Source: Altimarinus sp041659565
Lineage (GTDB): Bacteria > Patescibacteriota > Gracilibacteria > BD1-5 > UBA6164
Assembly (NCBI GenBank): GCA_041659565.1
Contig: JBAZXZ010000002.1
Span: 124,001 to 188,000 of the forward strand
Direction: 5' to 3'
Length of the DNA: 64,000 bases
The position numbers and the translations under genes are program-made. The notes under the pieces are model-generated. The model did no database searches. It saw only the letters and a list, made by a program, of their open reading frames with translations, and was not told where the DNA came from. Shown piece after piece: positions 33,090 to 44,800 of the stretch. How positions within the stretch are numbered: position 1 is the stretch's first letter; every line of letters starts with the position of its first letter.

Positions 33090-34277
33090 ATGAATGATGA
33101 TTTTTCATCTGATGCTTCTATTATAGATAGAAAAAATTATATAAGTGATTCAGATTGGTCAAAATTACAAAAATTTATTCAAGATAAAAATCCTCCTTTT
33201 TTAGTATTATCAAGAGAAAAAGCAATATCTAATTATAAACTATTAGAATCATTATCAAACTGAGCAAAGATATACTACGCTGTAAAAGCCTGTCCGAATG
33301 AAGAAATACTTAAAGAGTTTATAGCTTTATGATCATATTTTGATATAGCTTCTATTTATGAATTAGATCGTGTATTATCTCTATGAGCTACACCAGATAG
33401 ATTAAGTTATTGAAATACTATTAAAAAAGAAAAAGATATAAAATATGCCTACGATAAGTGAGTAAGAATGTTTGCTACTGATAGTTTTGAGGATTTAGAA
33501 AAAATCGCAAGAGTAGCACCTAAAACTAAAGTTTATTTTAGACTTTTAACTCCTGCTTTTTGAGCAGATCGGCCATTATCAAGAAAATTTGGTTGTGAAA
33601 TTCCATTAGCTTATGAACTTGCTTTAAAAGCAAAAGAATTATGATTAATCCCATATTGAATATCATTTCATGTTTGATCTCAACAAAATGATTTATATGC
33701 TTGGGATGTAGCATTATCAAAAGCAAAAGAATTATTTGATCAGTTAAAAGAGTCATGAATTACACTTCAAATGTTAAATTTATGATGAGGGTTGCCATCT
33801 CATTATATTAAAAAAACAGAAACAATTTCAAACTATTTAGATACTATCAAATGATTTATAGAATGCCATTTTCAAGATGAAAAAATGGATTTGATTATGG
33901 AACCAGGTAGATCTCTAGTTTGAGATATCTGAATTATTGTTTCAGAGATTTCTCTTGTTTCTAAAAAATCAACTCAAGAAGATGAAATTCGTTGGGTTTA
34001 TCTAGATCTTTGAAAATTTAGTTGATTAATAGAAACACTAGATGAATCTATAAAATATCCAATTTATACTGAAGTAACTGGCGAATTATCTCCAGTTATA
34101 CTTGCTTGACCAACTTGTGATAGTGCTGATATATTATATGAAAATTACAAATACCTACTACCTGAAAATCTAAAATCATGAGATTTAGTTTATATATTCA
34201 GTACTTGAGCTTATACACAAAGTTATAGTGCTATCGAATTTAATTGATTTCCTCCTTTGAAGATTTTTGTTATGTAA
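33090..34277 (+). CDS. PLP-dependent ornithine decarboxylase-like enzyme
   Basis: 395 residues, fold III (alanine racemase-like) basic amino acid decarboxylase. PLP-binding Lys in KIYYAVKACPNEEIL near residue 69, ISFHVGSQ, the phosphate loop LNLGGGLPSHYI, EPGRSLVGD, and the catalytic Cys in GPTCDSADILYE near residue 342, then FSTGAYTQSYS. This set matches ODC/lysine decarboxylase, so it should produce putrescine or cadaverine. The true substrate is not decided by sequence. A perfect palindromic terminator follows. Confidence 0.88.
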
Positions 34278-34310
34278 AAAATGTATTAATTAATTTACAA
34301 ATTATCTAAA

Positions 34311-34341
34311 ACAAAAAAGCAACTTAAGTTGCTTTTTTGTT
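34311..34341 (+). terminator. palindromic terminator
   Basis: ACAAAAAAGCAACTT / AAGTTGCTTTTTTGT, a perfect 30-nt palindrome. Confidence 0.85.
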
Positions 34342-34450
34342 TTTCTAAAAAATTATTTTTGAAAAAAAAGCTTTTTGTATATAATTTACAGGTTTTAAAA
34401 TAAAAATTATAATACTATTTTTAAAAGACTATTCCCTAATACAAAAATTT

Positions 34451-37072
34451 ATGCTAGAAGAACTAATTAAATCTATATTCTGAGATCCAGATGTAAAAAA
34501 GATACAGAGATATACAAAGATACTTGAGCTTGTAAAAGAAAAAGAAAAAGAATTTGATAAATTAAGTGAAGATGACTTAAAAGTTAAAACTTTAGAATTT
34601 AAGAAACTATTTGAATGACTTGATTTTAAAAAGGAAGAAGATAGTAAAAAAATCAGACAAATTCTTGAAGATATAAAAGTAGAAGCTATAGCCTTACATA
34701 AACAAGCTGCAAAACTACTTAATTGAAAGACTTTTTCCCTTGCAAGTTGAAAAAGTTTAGAATGGAATATGATTCCTTATGATGTGCAAATAATAGGTTG
34801 ACTTGCAATTCACGAATGAAATATTGCAGAAATGAAAACTTGAGAGTGAAAAACTCTAGTTGCAACAATTCCTGCTTACCTAAATGCTCTAACTTGAAAT
34901 CCTGTTCATATAGTTACTGTAAATGATTACCTAGCTAGAAGAGATAGTGAGGAAATGTGAGTTTTATACAATATGCTTGGTTTAAAGGTATGAGTAGTTA
35001 CTCACAATCAAGGAAGATGAGAAAAACAAGAAGCATATAAAGCTGATGTAGTTTATGCAACAAATAATGAACTAGGATTTGATTATCTGAGAGATAATAT
35101 GGTAACTTCAAAAGAAGCAAAATCTATTTGACCTATATTTTTTGCTATTATCGATGAAGTTGATTCTATCCTTATCGATGAAGCTAGAACTCCACTTATC
35201 ATATCTATGCCTGATAATGAACCTACAAATAAATATTTAAAATTTGCAGAACTTGCTAAATTACTTGAAGAAATAAAACATTATAAAATAGATGAAAAAC
35301 AAAAAACAGCAACTCTAACAGAAGATTGAATTAAAAAAATAGAAGAAATGCTAAAAATAGAAAATATCTATATTTGAGCACATTTCAATGATATTCACCA
35401 CATAGAAAATGCTCTAAGAGCTCATGCTGTATATAAAAAAGATAAGGACTATATAGTTATGAATGACGAAGTTTTGATTGTTGATGAACATACTTGAAGA
35501 GTATTACCAGGTAGAAGATATAGTGATTGATTACATCAAGCTTTAGAAGCAAAAGAAAAGGTTGAAATACAAAGAGAATCTAGAACTCTAGCTTCAATTA
35601 CATTTCAAAATTATTTTAGAATGTATTGGAAACTTAGTTGAATGACTTGAACTGCAAAAACTGAAGAAGAAGAATTTTATAAAGTTTATGCACTTGAGAC
35701 TCTTATAATTCCTACAAATATGCCGATTATTAGAGAGGATAAAGCTGATTTACTATTCAAAAATGAAAAGTGAAAATTTGATTTTGTGGTAAAAATGATT
35801 AAGGAACTGAATGAAAAATGACAACCAATGCTAGTTTGAACAGTATCAGTTGATAAATCTGAATATCTAAGTCAAAGATTAAAAGACGAGAATATTCCTC
35901 ATAATGTATTAAATGCAAAACAACACGAAAAAGAAGCTGAAGTAATCGCTGCTGCAGGTCAAAAATGATCAGTAACAATAGCTACAAATATGGCTTGAAG
36001 ATGAACTGATATCAAGCTTGGTGAATGAGTTGTTGAACTTGGATGATTATTTATAATCTGAACTGAAAAACATGAAACAAGAAGAATAGATAACCAGTTA
36101 AGATGAAGAGCTTGAAGACAATGAGATCCTTGAGTTACTCAATTTCTTATATCTCCAAATGATGATATAATGAGAATTTTTGGTTGAGACAAACTTTTTG
36201 GAATATTTAATTCTCCTATGTTTGCTTCCCTACCAGATGAAGAACCTTTAACTCAAAGTGGAATGCTAACTAAAAAAGTTACTTCAGTACAAAAACAAGT
36301 AGAATGACACAATTTTGATATAAGAAAACATGTACTTGAATATGATGATGTAATAAATAAACATAGAGAGATAATCTACAGTAAAAGAAATAAAATTCTT
36401 GAGGCTGAAAATATAGACGAAGATATAAAAAATATGATCTGAGTTCAATTAGCTAAAATTATTGAAAGTACACTAAGCGATAATATTGAAACTTGGGATA
36501 GAGAAAAATTGAAAAATGAAATCAATGAATTTTTATGAATAGAACTTATAAATGACCCAATTGAAAATGATGATATAAACTGAATAAATTCTAAAGCAGA
36601 ATTAAAAGCCTATGTAAAAGATATGGCAATTTTAGAACTTGATAAGATTAAACTTCAAAACTTTAAAGAAGACCAATTTTTTGATATAGAGAGAAAAATA
36701 GTACTTCAAAGTATTGATGAACTTTGGATGAATCATATAGATTCTATGAGTCGTCTAAGAGAAGAAGTTGCTTTTGAATGATATGCACAGAGAAATCCTC
36801 TAGTTGTTTACAAAGAAAGATCTTTTGAAAAATTTGATACTTTGATAAATAATCTTGAATTTAAAGTTGTTAAAGCAATTTTCAGTGTAAAAAATAATAT
36901 ACAGATTGAACAAATGAATATAAATGAATCAGATATTATATTTAATGCTGAAGATATAGAACAAACTTTAAATACTTTTGCAAAAGAATGATTTAATAAT
37001 TCTAATCCATTATTTGCTGCACCTACTATGACAACAAATAATCAAAATACTAAATCTAAAATAAGAGTTTAA
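34451..37072 (+). CDS. secA: preprotein translocase ATPase SecA
   Basis: 873 residues. Order: N-terminal helix, NBD1 with Walker A AEMKTGEGKTLVA (both Gly of GEGKT are UGA in part) near residue 125, VNDYLARRD, DEAD-like IIDEVDSILIDEARTP, preprotein cross-linking domain, NBD2 with IATNMAGRGTDIKLGEGV and RIDNQLRGRAGRQGDPG, then the helical scaffold ending near KERSFEKFDTLIN. No C-terminal zinc-binding SEC-C motif. It drives export through SecYEG (SecG is at 59166). An A-rich leader precedes it. Confidence 0.96.
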
Positions 37073-37087
37073 TAATATCAAATAAAT

Positions 37088-37127
37088 AACAAAAAGCACT
37101 AAAAAATATTTTTTAGTGCTTTTTGTT
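37088..37127 (+). terminator. terminator after secA
   Basis: AACAAAAAGCACTAAAAAAT / ATTTTTTAGTGCTTTTTGTT, a 20-bp stem. Confidence 0.9.
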
Positions 37128-37240
37128 ATATGTCAATCTATTTTTCTTTGTAGAAATAAATAAATTATGTTATAATAAAAACAAATACATTAGTAAAAAC
37201 TAATAACTTTTACAATTTTAAACTTTTATACTTTTATTAT

Positions 37241-40003
37241 ATGGATGAAAATATAAACAAAAATGATGAACTCAAAGATGAAAATCAAGAGTTTTTTATA
37301 GAACCTAAAAATGCTCCAATAGAACCAAAATGACAAGAAATAAATAATGTAGAAAACAATAATTCTACTAATTCAGAACAGAAAATTGTGCAAAATGAAC
37401 CATTAATTAATACTAATGATAATCAAGTTATAATCACTGAACCAAAAGTTGAAATTATTCCAGAACAAAAAGATACTAATTCTCTTGAATTATTACTTGA
37501 AAATGTAGAAGAATTTTCAAAACAAAAAAAAGAACATTTTAGTATCAATATAAATTCTTTTGATGATATAGTAAAAATGATACTAAATAACGAATATGAT
37601 TATTTAATAATTAGTCCTGAATACGAAAAAGTAAAAATTATTTTTAAGAAAGATGAAAAAGATGAAGAGGAGAAATTTATAAATTATCCTATTTATTCAA
37701 ATATATTAGTTAAAATAAAAAGTCTAGTAAATATTGACTCTGATAATAGAAAACCCCAAGAGTGAAAATGAAAATATACGTTTGATAAAAAAATTTATGA
37801 TTTAGATATTTCAACTATTCCTGAAAGCTTTTGAGAAAAAATAACTATAAAAATAATACAAAAAGTAAAAACAAAACCATCTATTAATGAAGCCTTAACA
37901 TTTACATGAGCTCTATCATTTATAATTTTTATATTATCTTCATCATTTATAACTTTTGTTGTTATGAAGGCTCAAAATGTTGCAGATGTTATATTTTTTA
38001 GTTCTTTATGAATAAGCCTAAATGACATAAATGCTTTTATAGGTAAGGTTGTAAATTTAGTATTTTCTTCTTCTATTTTTCTTGAAGTAATATTTTTTGC
38101 TGTTTTTTGAATTAAATTTATAATGACAAAAAAAGAATTCAGAAAAAAAAGATTTATATACTGAATTATTGCTTTTATATTATTATTATCAACTTTTACA
38201 TCAGGAAATCTATGGATTTTGACAGTTAAAAAAGTAAAATCCCTACCAAACTGGCAAGAAATGTCTTATTGAGAAATACAATTATATGATAATACAAAAC
38301 TATTACTTGATAAAAAATTCTCAAAAGCAGATGCATTAATAAAAGAAACTGAATACTGAAGTCTTATATGACCTGTAACAATAAAATTTGATTTAACATA
38401 TTATGCAAAAAAAGAAGAAAATAATTCTACTAAAATAGTAAAATATATATGGGATTTTTGAGACTGAGAAATAAAAGAAGAATTGACTCCTATAGTAATA
38501 AAAGAATTTAATGAGAAAAAAACATATAATATAAAAGTATCTTTAGAATTAAAACAATTAAACTGAAAAACTACTATTAAGGAAGTAGATAATATGCCTA
38601 AGGTATGAATCAAAAATCTAGTTATAATAAAAGAAGACCCAACAAATAGCTGATGAAAAAAAGTTAGTTTTGATGCATCTGATTTATGAAATCTTGGTAA
38701 AATAGAATGGTATACAGAAGAAAATTTAGATACACCAATACTTGTTTGAGAGAGATTCACATATCCTAAAGTTATTTTTTCAGATACTACAATATGATTA
38801 TATATAAGAAAAGAATGAAAAACAAATTTAAGTTTAGATAAAGTTTTTCTTATAAACTGATTAATTGAAACAAAAATAAATTGAATTATAGAAGAAACAA
38901 GAACTGATAATGATTTAACTTATGAGTTTGTTGTAAAAGATGTTAAAAAATGAATTGATGACTGATTTATAGAGAGTTATAAATGGATAATTTGAGAAAA
39001 TGAAAAAATTTTAAAAAATATTGAATGAAAAGAAGAAGAATCTTCGAAAATCAAACATACTTTTATTGATTATTGAAAAAAAGAAGTCAAAGTTATATTG
39101 ACTGATTCTTATTGAAAAACGAAAGAAATAACAAAAATTATAAATGTAATTAAAAATACTAAACTCAAAAATAATTTAAGTATATATGATGATTGAAATA
39201 AAATAGATCCAAGATATGAAAATAATATTTATTATATTCAAGATTTACTTATACCTACAACATTAAAATTTGATGCAAGATCTCTAAAGACCGACAATCC
39301 TATGGATTCATTACAAAAAGTTACTTGGGAATTAGATTCTAAAACAAAAATATGAAATATTTTTGTTTTTAAAATGGAATACGAATGAAGAGCTACAATA
39401 AATGCCAAATATACATTTAAAAATATAAAAGATTCAAGTATAAAAGAAATAAGTGATATAATTTATATTAATTCTATAAAAAAAGATGCCTTACTTGATT
39501 TAGAAATAAAACCATCTGAAGAAGAATATGTTCCTATTACTATACAATTTGATGCTTCAAAAAGTGAAATAAAAGATGAAAACATCACTAAATTCATTTT
39601 TGATTACTGAGATTGAACTACTCCAGAAGAAAAAGATGCTGTTAATAAATGACATAGATATACTATTCCATGAAATTATACTATAAAATTAACAGCTGTA
39701 ACATCTTCTTGAAAAGAATATTATTTGACAAAAAAATTAATTTTGAAACCAAGACCTCAATTAATAAAAATAAATACTAGTTTAAAAGAAGCTCCTATTT
39801 ATCAATGAATAGATTTTTCATCCGCTGGTTCTGAGTGACAAATAATTTCTTATTTTTGGGATTTCTGAGATAATGAAACTTCAAGCGATGCTAATCCTAC
39901 ACATGCATATAAAGAGTCTTGAACTTATAAAGCTAAATTAAAAATTGAATTTGAAAATAGAAATGTATTAGAAGATTCAGTTATAATCCAAGTTACTGAG
40001 TAA
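37241..40003 (+). CDS. membrane PKD-domain protein with a PilB/GspE-like N2 domain
   Basis: 920 residues. An acidic disordered N-terminus, then residues about 80-210 resemble the N2 part of type II/IV secretion ATPases: YDYLIISPEYEKVKIIFKKD, NILVKIKSL, NRKPQEGKGKYTF, and ISTIPESFGEKITIKI parallel the RRPQDGR and STLPTxxGEKxxxR motifs of PilB. The Walker A ATPase half is absent. Three or four membrane spans follow (residues about 220-330), then an extracellular region with several PKD domains (KYIWDFGDGE, FIFDYGDGTTPE, ISYFWDFGDNETSS). An in-frame UGA supports the continuous reading. Function unknown. Confidence 0.82.
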
Positions 40004-40026
40004 TTAATTTTAAATCATAAAATAAT

Positions 40027-40052
40027 AAAAAATCACTTTAAAGTGATTTTTT
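40027..40052. terminator. bidirectional terminator
   Basis: AAAAATCACTTT / AAAGTGATTTTTT between convergent genes. Confidence 0.85.
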
Positions 40053-40069
40053 ATTGTTTTAAATATATT

Positions 40070-40300
40070 TTAGTCTACCCATTTTATACTTTCAACTGGG
40101 CAAGCCATTATAGAATCATCGACTCCTAAATCTTCATAAGATTCAAGAGATATAACTTCTGACTTTCATTCGTCATTCATAGTAAAAACATCTGGAGATA
40201 TAGCTATACAAGCACTACATCATATACAAGTATCGTTAACATATGGATATCTAATTCAAGCTTCTTTTAATTTATTTATCTGTTCTTCAGTAAGTATCAT
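40070..40300 (-). CDS. small 4Fe-4S ferredoxin
   Basis: 76-residue ferredoxin, single-cluster type. Cluster ligands in DTCIGCSACIAISPDVF (Cys-x2-Cys-x2-Cys) and the fourth in IMACPVESIKWVD. It carries electrons in the cytoplasm, possibly for radical-SAM or thiolation enzymes such as MtaB or TtcA; this link is inferred. The Gly in CIGC is UGA. Confidence 0.9.
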
Positions 40301-40304
40301 AATA

Positions 40305-40526
40305 TTAATTAGTAATGAATAATAAATAGTTATTAATAATTTTTGTCCATTTTAAGGTCAGAAGCCAATTTTGTATTCCTTTTTTAATATAGGAATTAAA
40401 GAAATCCGTCTTTAGTTTGAAAAAATCATAAAATGAAGTTCTACCCCGAAAAACACTTGGAATCTCTTTTAAAATTGTTTTTGTAAGGAAAAAATTTAAG
40501 CTTCCCGCCACCAGTAAAACAGACAC
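40305..40526 (-). CDS. doubtful small ORF, 73 residues
   Basis: MSVLLVAGSLNFFLTKTILK at the N-terminus and YLLFITN at the C-terminus. It has no UGA codon at all, unlike nearly every real gene here, and resembles no family known to me. It may be a decayed fragment. It fills most of the 334-bp gap 40301-40634, which otherwise shows nothing but A/T-rich sequence. Confidence 0.25.
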   Translation of the reverse strand: MSVLLVAGSLNFFLTKTILKEIPSVFRGRTSFYDFFKLKTDFFNSYIKKGIQNWLLTLKWTKIINNYLLFITN

Positions 40527-40634
40527 TTATAATATAATTATTTTTTTTATAAAATCAAAAAATAATTTATTGGACTTTTTTAGTATGATTTATATAATTA
40601 CTAGAAATACAAATTATTTCTAAATAAAATAAAG

Positions 40635-40913
40635 ATGTTAAATAATACTGTTCTATCATTTAATGAGATTATAAAAAATATAAAATTAGTAAGTAATTTT
40701 TGAATAATTGAATTACTTATATTATTTATAAGCATAGTTTTAATATTTCTATTAGTATTTTATATAATACCTATTAAACACATAAAAAATAAACTAGATA
40801 AAAATCTCTCTGAAACTAAAAATAGAAAGAAATTATTAAATCAAATAATCACTCAGAAAGAAATAGAATCAGAAATTGAAGAAGAGATAAAAAAACTTAA
40901 TTTAAAAGATTAA
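40635..40913 (+). CDS. small membrane protein with a coiled-coil tail
   Basis: 92 residues. One strong membrane span (IELLILFISIVLIFLLVFYI) after a 25-residue N-terminus, then a Lys/Glu-rich helix (NKLDKNLSETKNRKKLLNQI and QKEIESEIEEEIKKL) likely to be a coiled coil. Family not recognised. One UGA glycine. A GATTCCCGG palindrome follows and then ttcA. Confidence 0.65.
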
Positions 40914-40933
40914 AAAAGGAAAATAATTTTAAT

Positions 40934-40962
40934 AGATTCCCGGAATAAATCCGAGAATGACA
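40934..40962. repeat. GAATGACA palindromic repeat
   Basis: AGATTCCCGGAATAAATCCG then AGAATGACA, similar to the right end of the element in hflX. Confidence 0.7.
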
Positions 40963-40999
40963 GATTTATTCCCTACACTATGATAACTAACAACTCTTT

Positions 41000-41749
41000 A
41001 TGAATTTGGAAAAAGACCTAAAAAAATTAGTAAGAAATGCTATATACGATTTTGATATGATTCAAAATTGAGAAACATTGTTGTTATGAATATCTTGATG
41101 AAAAGATAGTATGTTTTTGTGATACATTCTAAATGAAGTGAGAAAAACTTTAAAAAATAAGTTTGAAATAAGATGAGTTTATATATTTAAGGAATTTTTA
41201 ATTGATTGTGATATACAATTTGAAGAGAAAAGAAAATATTTTGAAGAAGTATTAAATATTCCTCTTGAAAAAATAAACATAAATTTACCAAAAGACTCTA
41301 AATTAAACAATTGAGTATGACAAAACTGTCAACGGTGTGCTTATGCTAGAAGAATAGCTATGATGAAATTGTGTAAAAAATATAATGCTACAAAAATAGT
41401 TTTATGACATCATATGGATGATATAGTTGTAACAACTTTTATGAACATGGTAACCTGAAGAAATCTAAAAATTATGCCCCCTGTAAATAAAATGTCAAAA
41501 TGAGATATAACTTTTATTAGACCTCTTGCATATATAAGAGAAAAAGATATTAAAAAATTTGTTTCACTGAAAAATATACCATTTTCCCCTTGTTCATGCC
41601 CTGTTTGAGAAGATACAATGAGAAACAAAATCAAAAAAGAAATAATCCGGACAAATGAAAAAATTATAGATAATTATACTGAAAATATTTTTTGGGCACT
41701 TATAAAAGATTTTAAAGAAAAATATAAAAGCTCAGGTTATAGTATGTAA
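41000..41749 (+). CDS. ttcA: TtcA-family tRNA 2-thiocytidine synthetase
   Basis: 249-residue PP-loop ATPase of the TtcA/TtuA family, which thiolates cytidine 32 (or a related base) of tRNA. PP-loop LLGISGGKDSMF near residue 30, with its glycines all UGA. The cluster Cys pair is in NCQRCAYARR, the SIxLGHHxDD-like segment is KIVLGHHMDDIVVT, and C-terminal PFSPCSCPV is present. One of the clearest demonstrations of UGA=Gly in the window. Confidence 0.92.
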
Positions 41750-41824
41750 AAAATATAATGCTTTTTTTGCTTAAATCTCAAATATATGATATATTTAAAT
41801 AGAATAATATTTTAAATATAGTAT

Positions 41825-44800
41825 ATGATAAAAAAAGTAATATATTTTTTAGTTGTATTTTTGACATTTATATGATTAAGTCATAATCATATATATGCTG
41901 CTTATGCTGAAGAAAGAGAAAATAATTATAAAGAACTAGTTGATATAAATATATGAACATTTAATGAATATTGATATAAAATTACTGAACTTTTTTTTAC
42001 TTTAAAACAAAATTTTGAAGTAAATTGAAGTTTTGATACTAAAACATTAAATGATTTATTAAAATTAGTTAAGACATGATATAACTACCTTCCTGATAAT
42101 TTAACAAACAAAAAATACTTAAATGATGTTGAATCAGCACTACAAAAGTGAATTAAAAATAGTAATGAACTTGTATATATAGATATATCAAGATCCTTAG
42201 AAAAATATCTATACAGTACTGATATCAGTAAAATCACTTGAACAATTGAAGCTAATCCTAGTAGCTGAAATGCTCCATTAAATGTAACATTAAGAGCAAA
42301 AATAATAGATCCTACCTGAACAAGTATTCCAAAAGATAATTATATATGGTGGATTGATAATGCTTGAAAAAAAAATATAATATGAAAATGACTATCTATA
42401 AACTATACTTTTAATGATGAATGAAAATTTAGTATATTTTTAGATGTACTATCAAGTCATAGAAATAATTCAAATTATATAGATGTATTACCTTTTAGAT
42501 CAAGAGCTGATATAGAAGTTAAAGAAAAAATAGCCAATCTAAACATAAAAGTTAATTATACAGATTTAGGAAATAATGAAATACTAAAGTTTAGTCCTGA
42601 AAATGGTAGTTATTGACTTATATTTGATGCAACATCTTCTATTCCAACAACTTGAAGTAAATTTTTAAAAACAACATGGGATTTTTGAAATTGAATTAAA
42701 AGAGAAAATGAATGATCTCCAAAAGTTGAAAAAGTAGTTTATGCTACTAAATGAGAATATAATGTAAAACTGACACTTAAAACCAATGAACTTAAAGAAA
42801 TAGTAAGAAAATTTATAATTTCTATAAATAATCCTATTGCTACAATAGTATCAACTCAAGAAGAATGATTTATATGAGATAGATTTACATTTTCAGCAAA
42901 AACATCAATATCTGAAAAAAATGCTACATATAATTGGGAAATAGTAGATATTGATAATAATAAAACTATTTTAGAAAAAGCTTGAAGTTTATTTACATAT
43001 GAGTTTTCAAAAAAATGAAAATTTAATATTAAATTAAAAGTTACAAGTCCTTCATGAGAAATAGATAATGATAATAAAATAATCTATATTAATTCTAGAG
43101 CTCCTTATGCTGAATTTAGTTACTCTATACCAAACCCAAGTTCTCCTAATAGGGTACTATTTGATGCTACAAAAAGTTATGATGAGGATTATAGTGATGA
43201 TGGAAAATTAGACTATTCTTGGGAAATAAATTGACAAAAGGTTCAACTTGAGAATCCTAATTTCAATTGAGCTGTATGATATTATACATTTGATTCAGTT
43301 TGAGATCACAGTGTAGTATTAGAAGTAACTGATCCTGATTCTATAAAATCATTAAAAAAAGACAGAGTAAAAATAATTTCTATATTATCAGTAAGTTTTG
43401 ATGCTGATCCTTTAGTTGCTCAGAGAGATTCTTCTATCAAATTTACAGTAGATTCTAAAGAAGCTAAATTTTATAAATGGTATTTCTGAGATGAAAGCAG
43501 TGATACTTCTTCAACTAATACAATAAAACATCTTTTTAATAAAAGTTGAATATTTAATGTAAAATTAGAAGTAAGTGATAACTCAGCAAATGTAAACACT
43601 TATAATAAAAATGTTTATATATCTGATTCTCAGTACCCTTTTGCTCTTATTGATATAACTTATGAAAACTGATTTAATCTTTCTTATGATAGTAATGCTT
43701 GTGATTGAAAAGGAGCCTATGTAGCTGATAGAATTGAAGGTGTGAAATTTTCATGACAAAAAAGTATAAATATAGATTGAACAGTTAATTGACTAAGTTA
43801 TTCCTGGAAAATTTGACAAGATAGTATTTCATCAAATTCTTCTATTATAAAAAAATTTGATGAAATATGATGTTTCCCTGTAAAATTAAGTGTAAAAAGT
43901 AATAAAAATGATAAAATTCATAGTAGTGAAACTTATATTCAGGTAAAAAATATATTACCTACTATGTCCTCACTAAGTATAAATGTAGCCGATTTAAACT
44001 CAGATCCTATAATAGTTAATTTAAAGGCGATTTGAGACAAAGATAAGGATTGAGTTATATTATCATATTTATGGTATTATTACACTGAAGATCAAGAACC
44101 TCAAGATTATAGATCAACTATAAAACCAGAAACAACTTTTGTTTTACCTAAAATTTCTTGAAAATATTATTTTACTGTTGTATTAAAAGATAATAATGAA
44201 GAAAAATTTAGTTCTGAAAGCTTATGAACAAAATCTTTTATAGACCTAGTATGAGATAATGCAAATACTCCTTTAGTTGAATTATCTGTAAATGATTCAT
44301 CAGTTTCTGTATGAGATAGTGTAGAGTTTACCACTAAAATAAAAAATATATTATGACAAGATTTAACATCTAAAGCTACATATTCTTGGGATTTTAATTG
44401 AGATTGATTTTATGATAAAGAAATTATTTGAAATTGAAATATCACATATAAATTTGAAAATTCTTGAACTTACCATGTTAAAGTAAAAGCAAAATATAAA
44501 TGAATTAGTAATGTAAAAACAATAACTATAGATGTAGTAAATAACTTAATTCCTGATTTTGATTATATATCTATACTTAATAAAACTATATTTTTAAATA
44601 AGAGTTTATGAGAATATGATGATATAACTTGGGATTTATGAGATGGTAATATAAAAGATTCTAAAGATAGCTTTGTTTATACATATTATGATGGAAAAAG
44701 TGTGCATCAAGTAAATTTGAAAATCTCTGAATGAGATAAATTTAAAGAAGTTAAGAAAAATGTAGTAAAAAATACAAAAAATTACATAACAGCAAATAAA

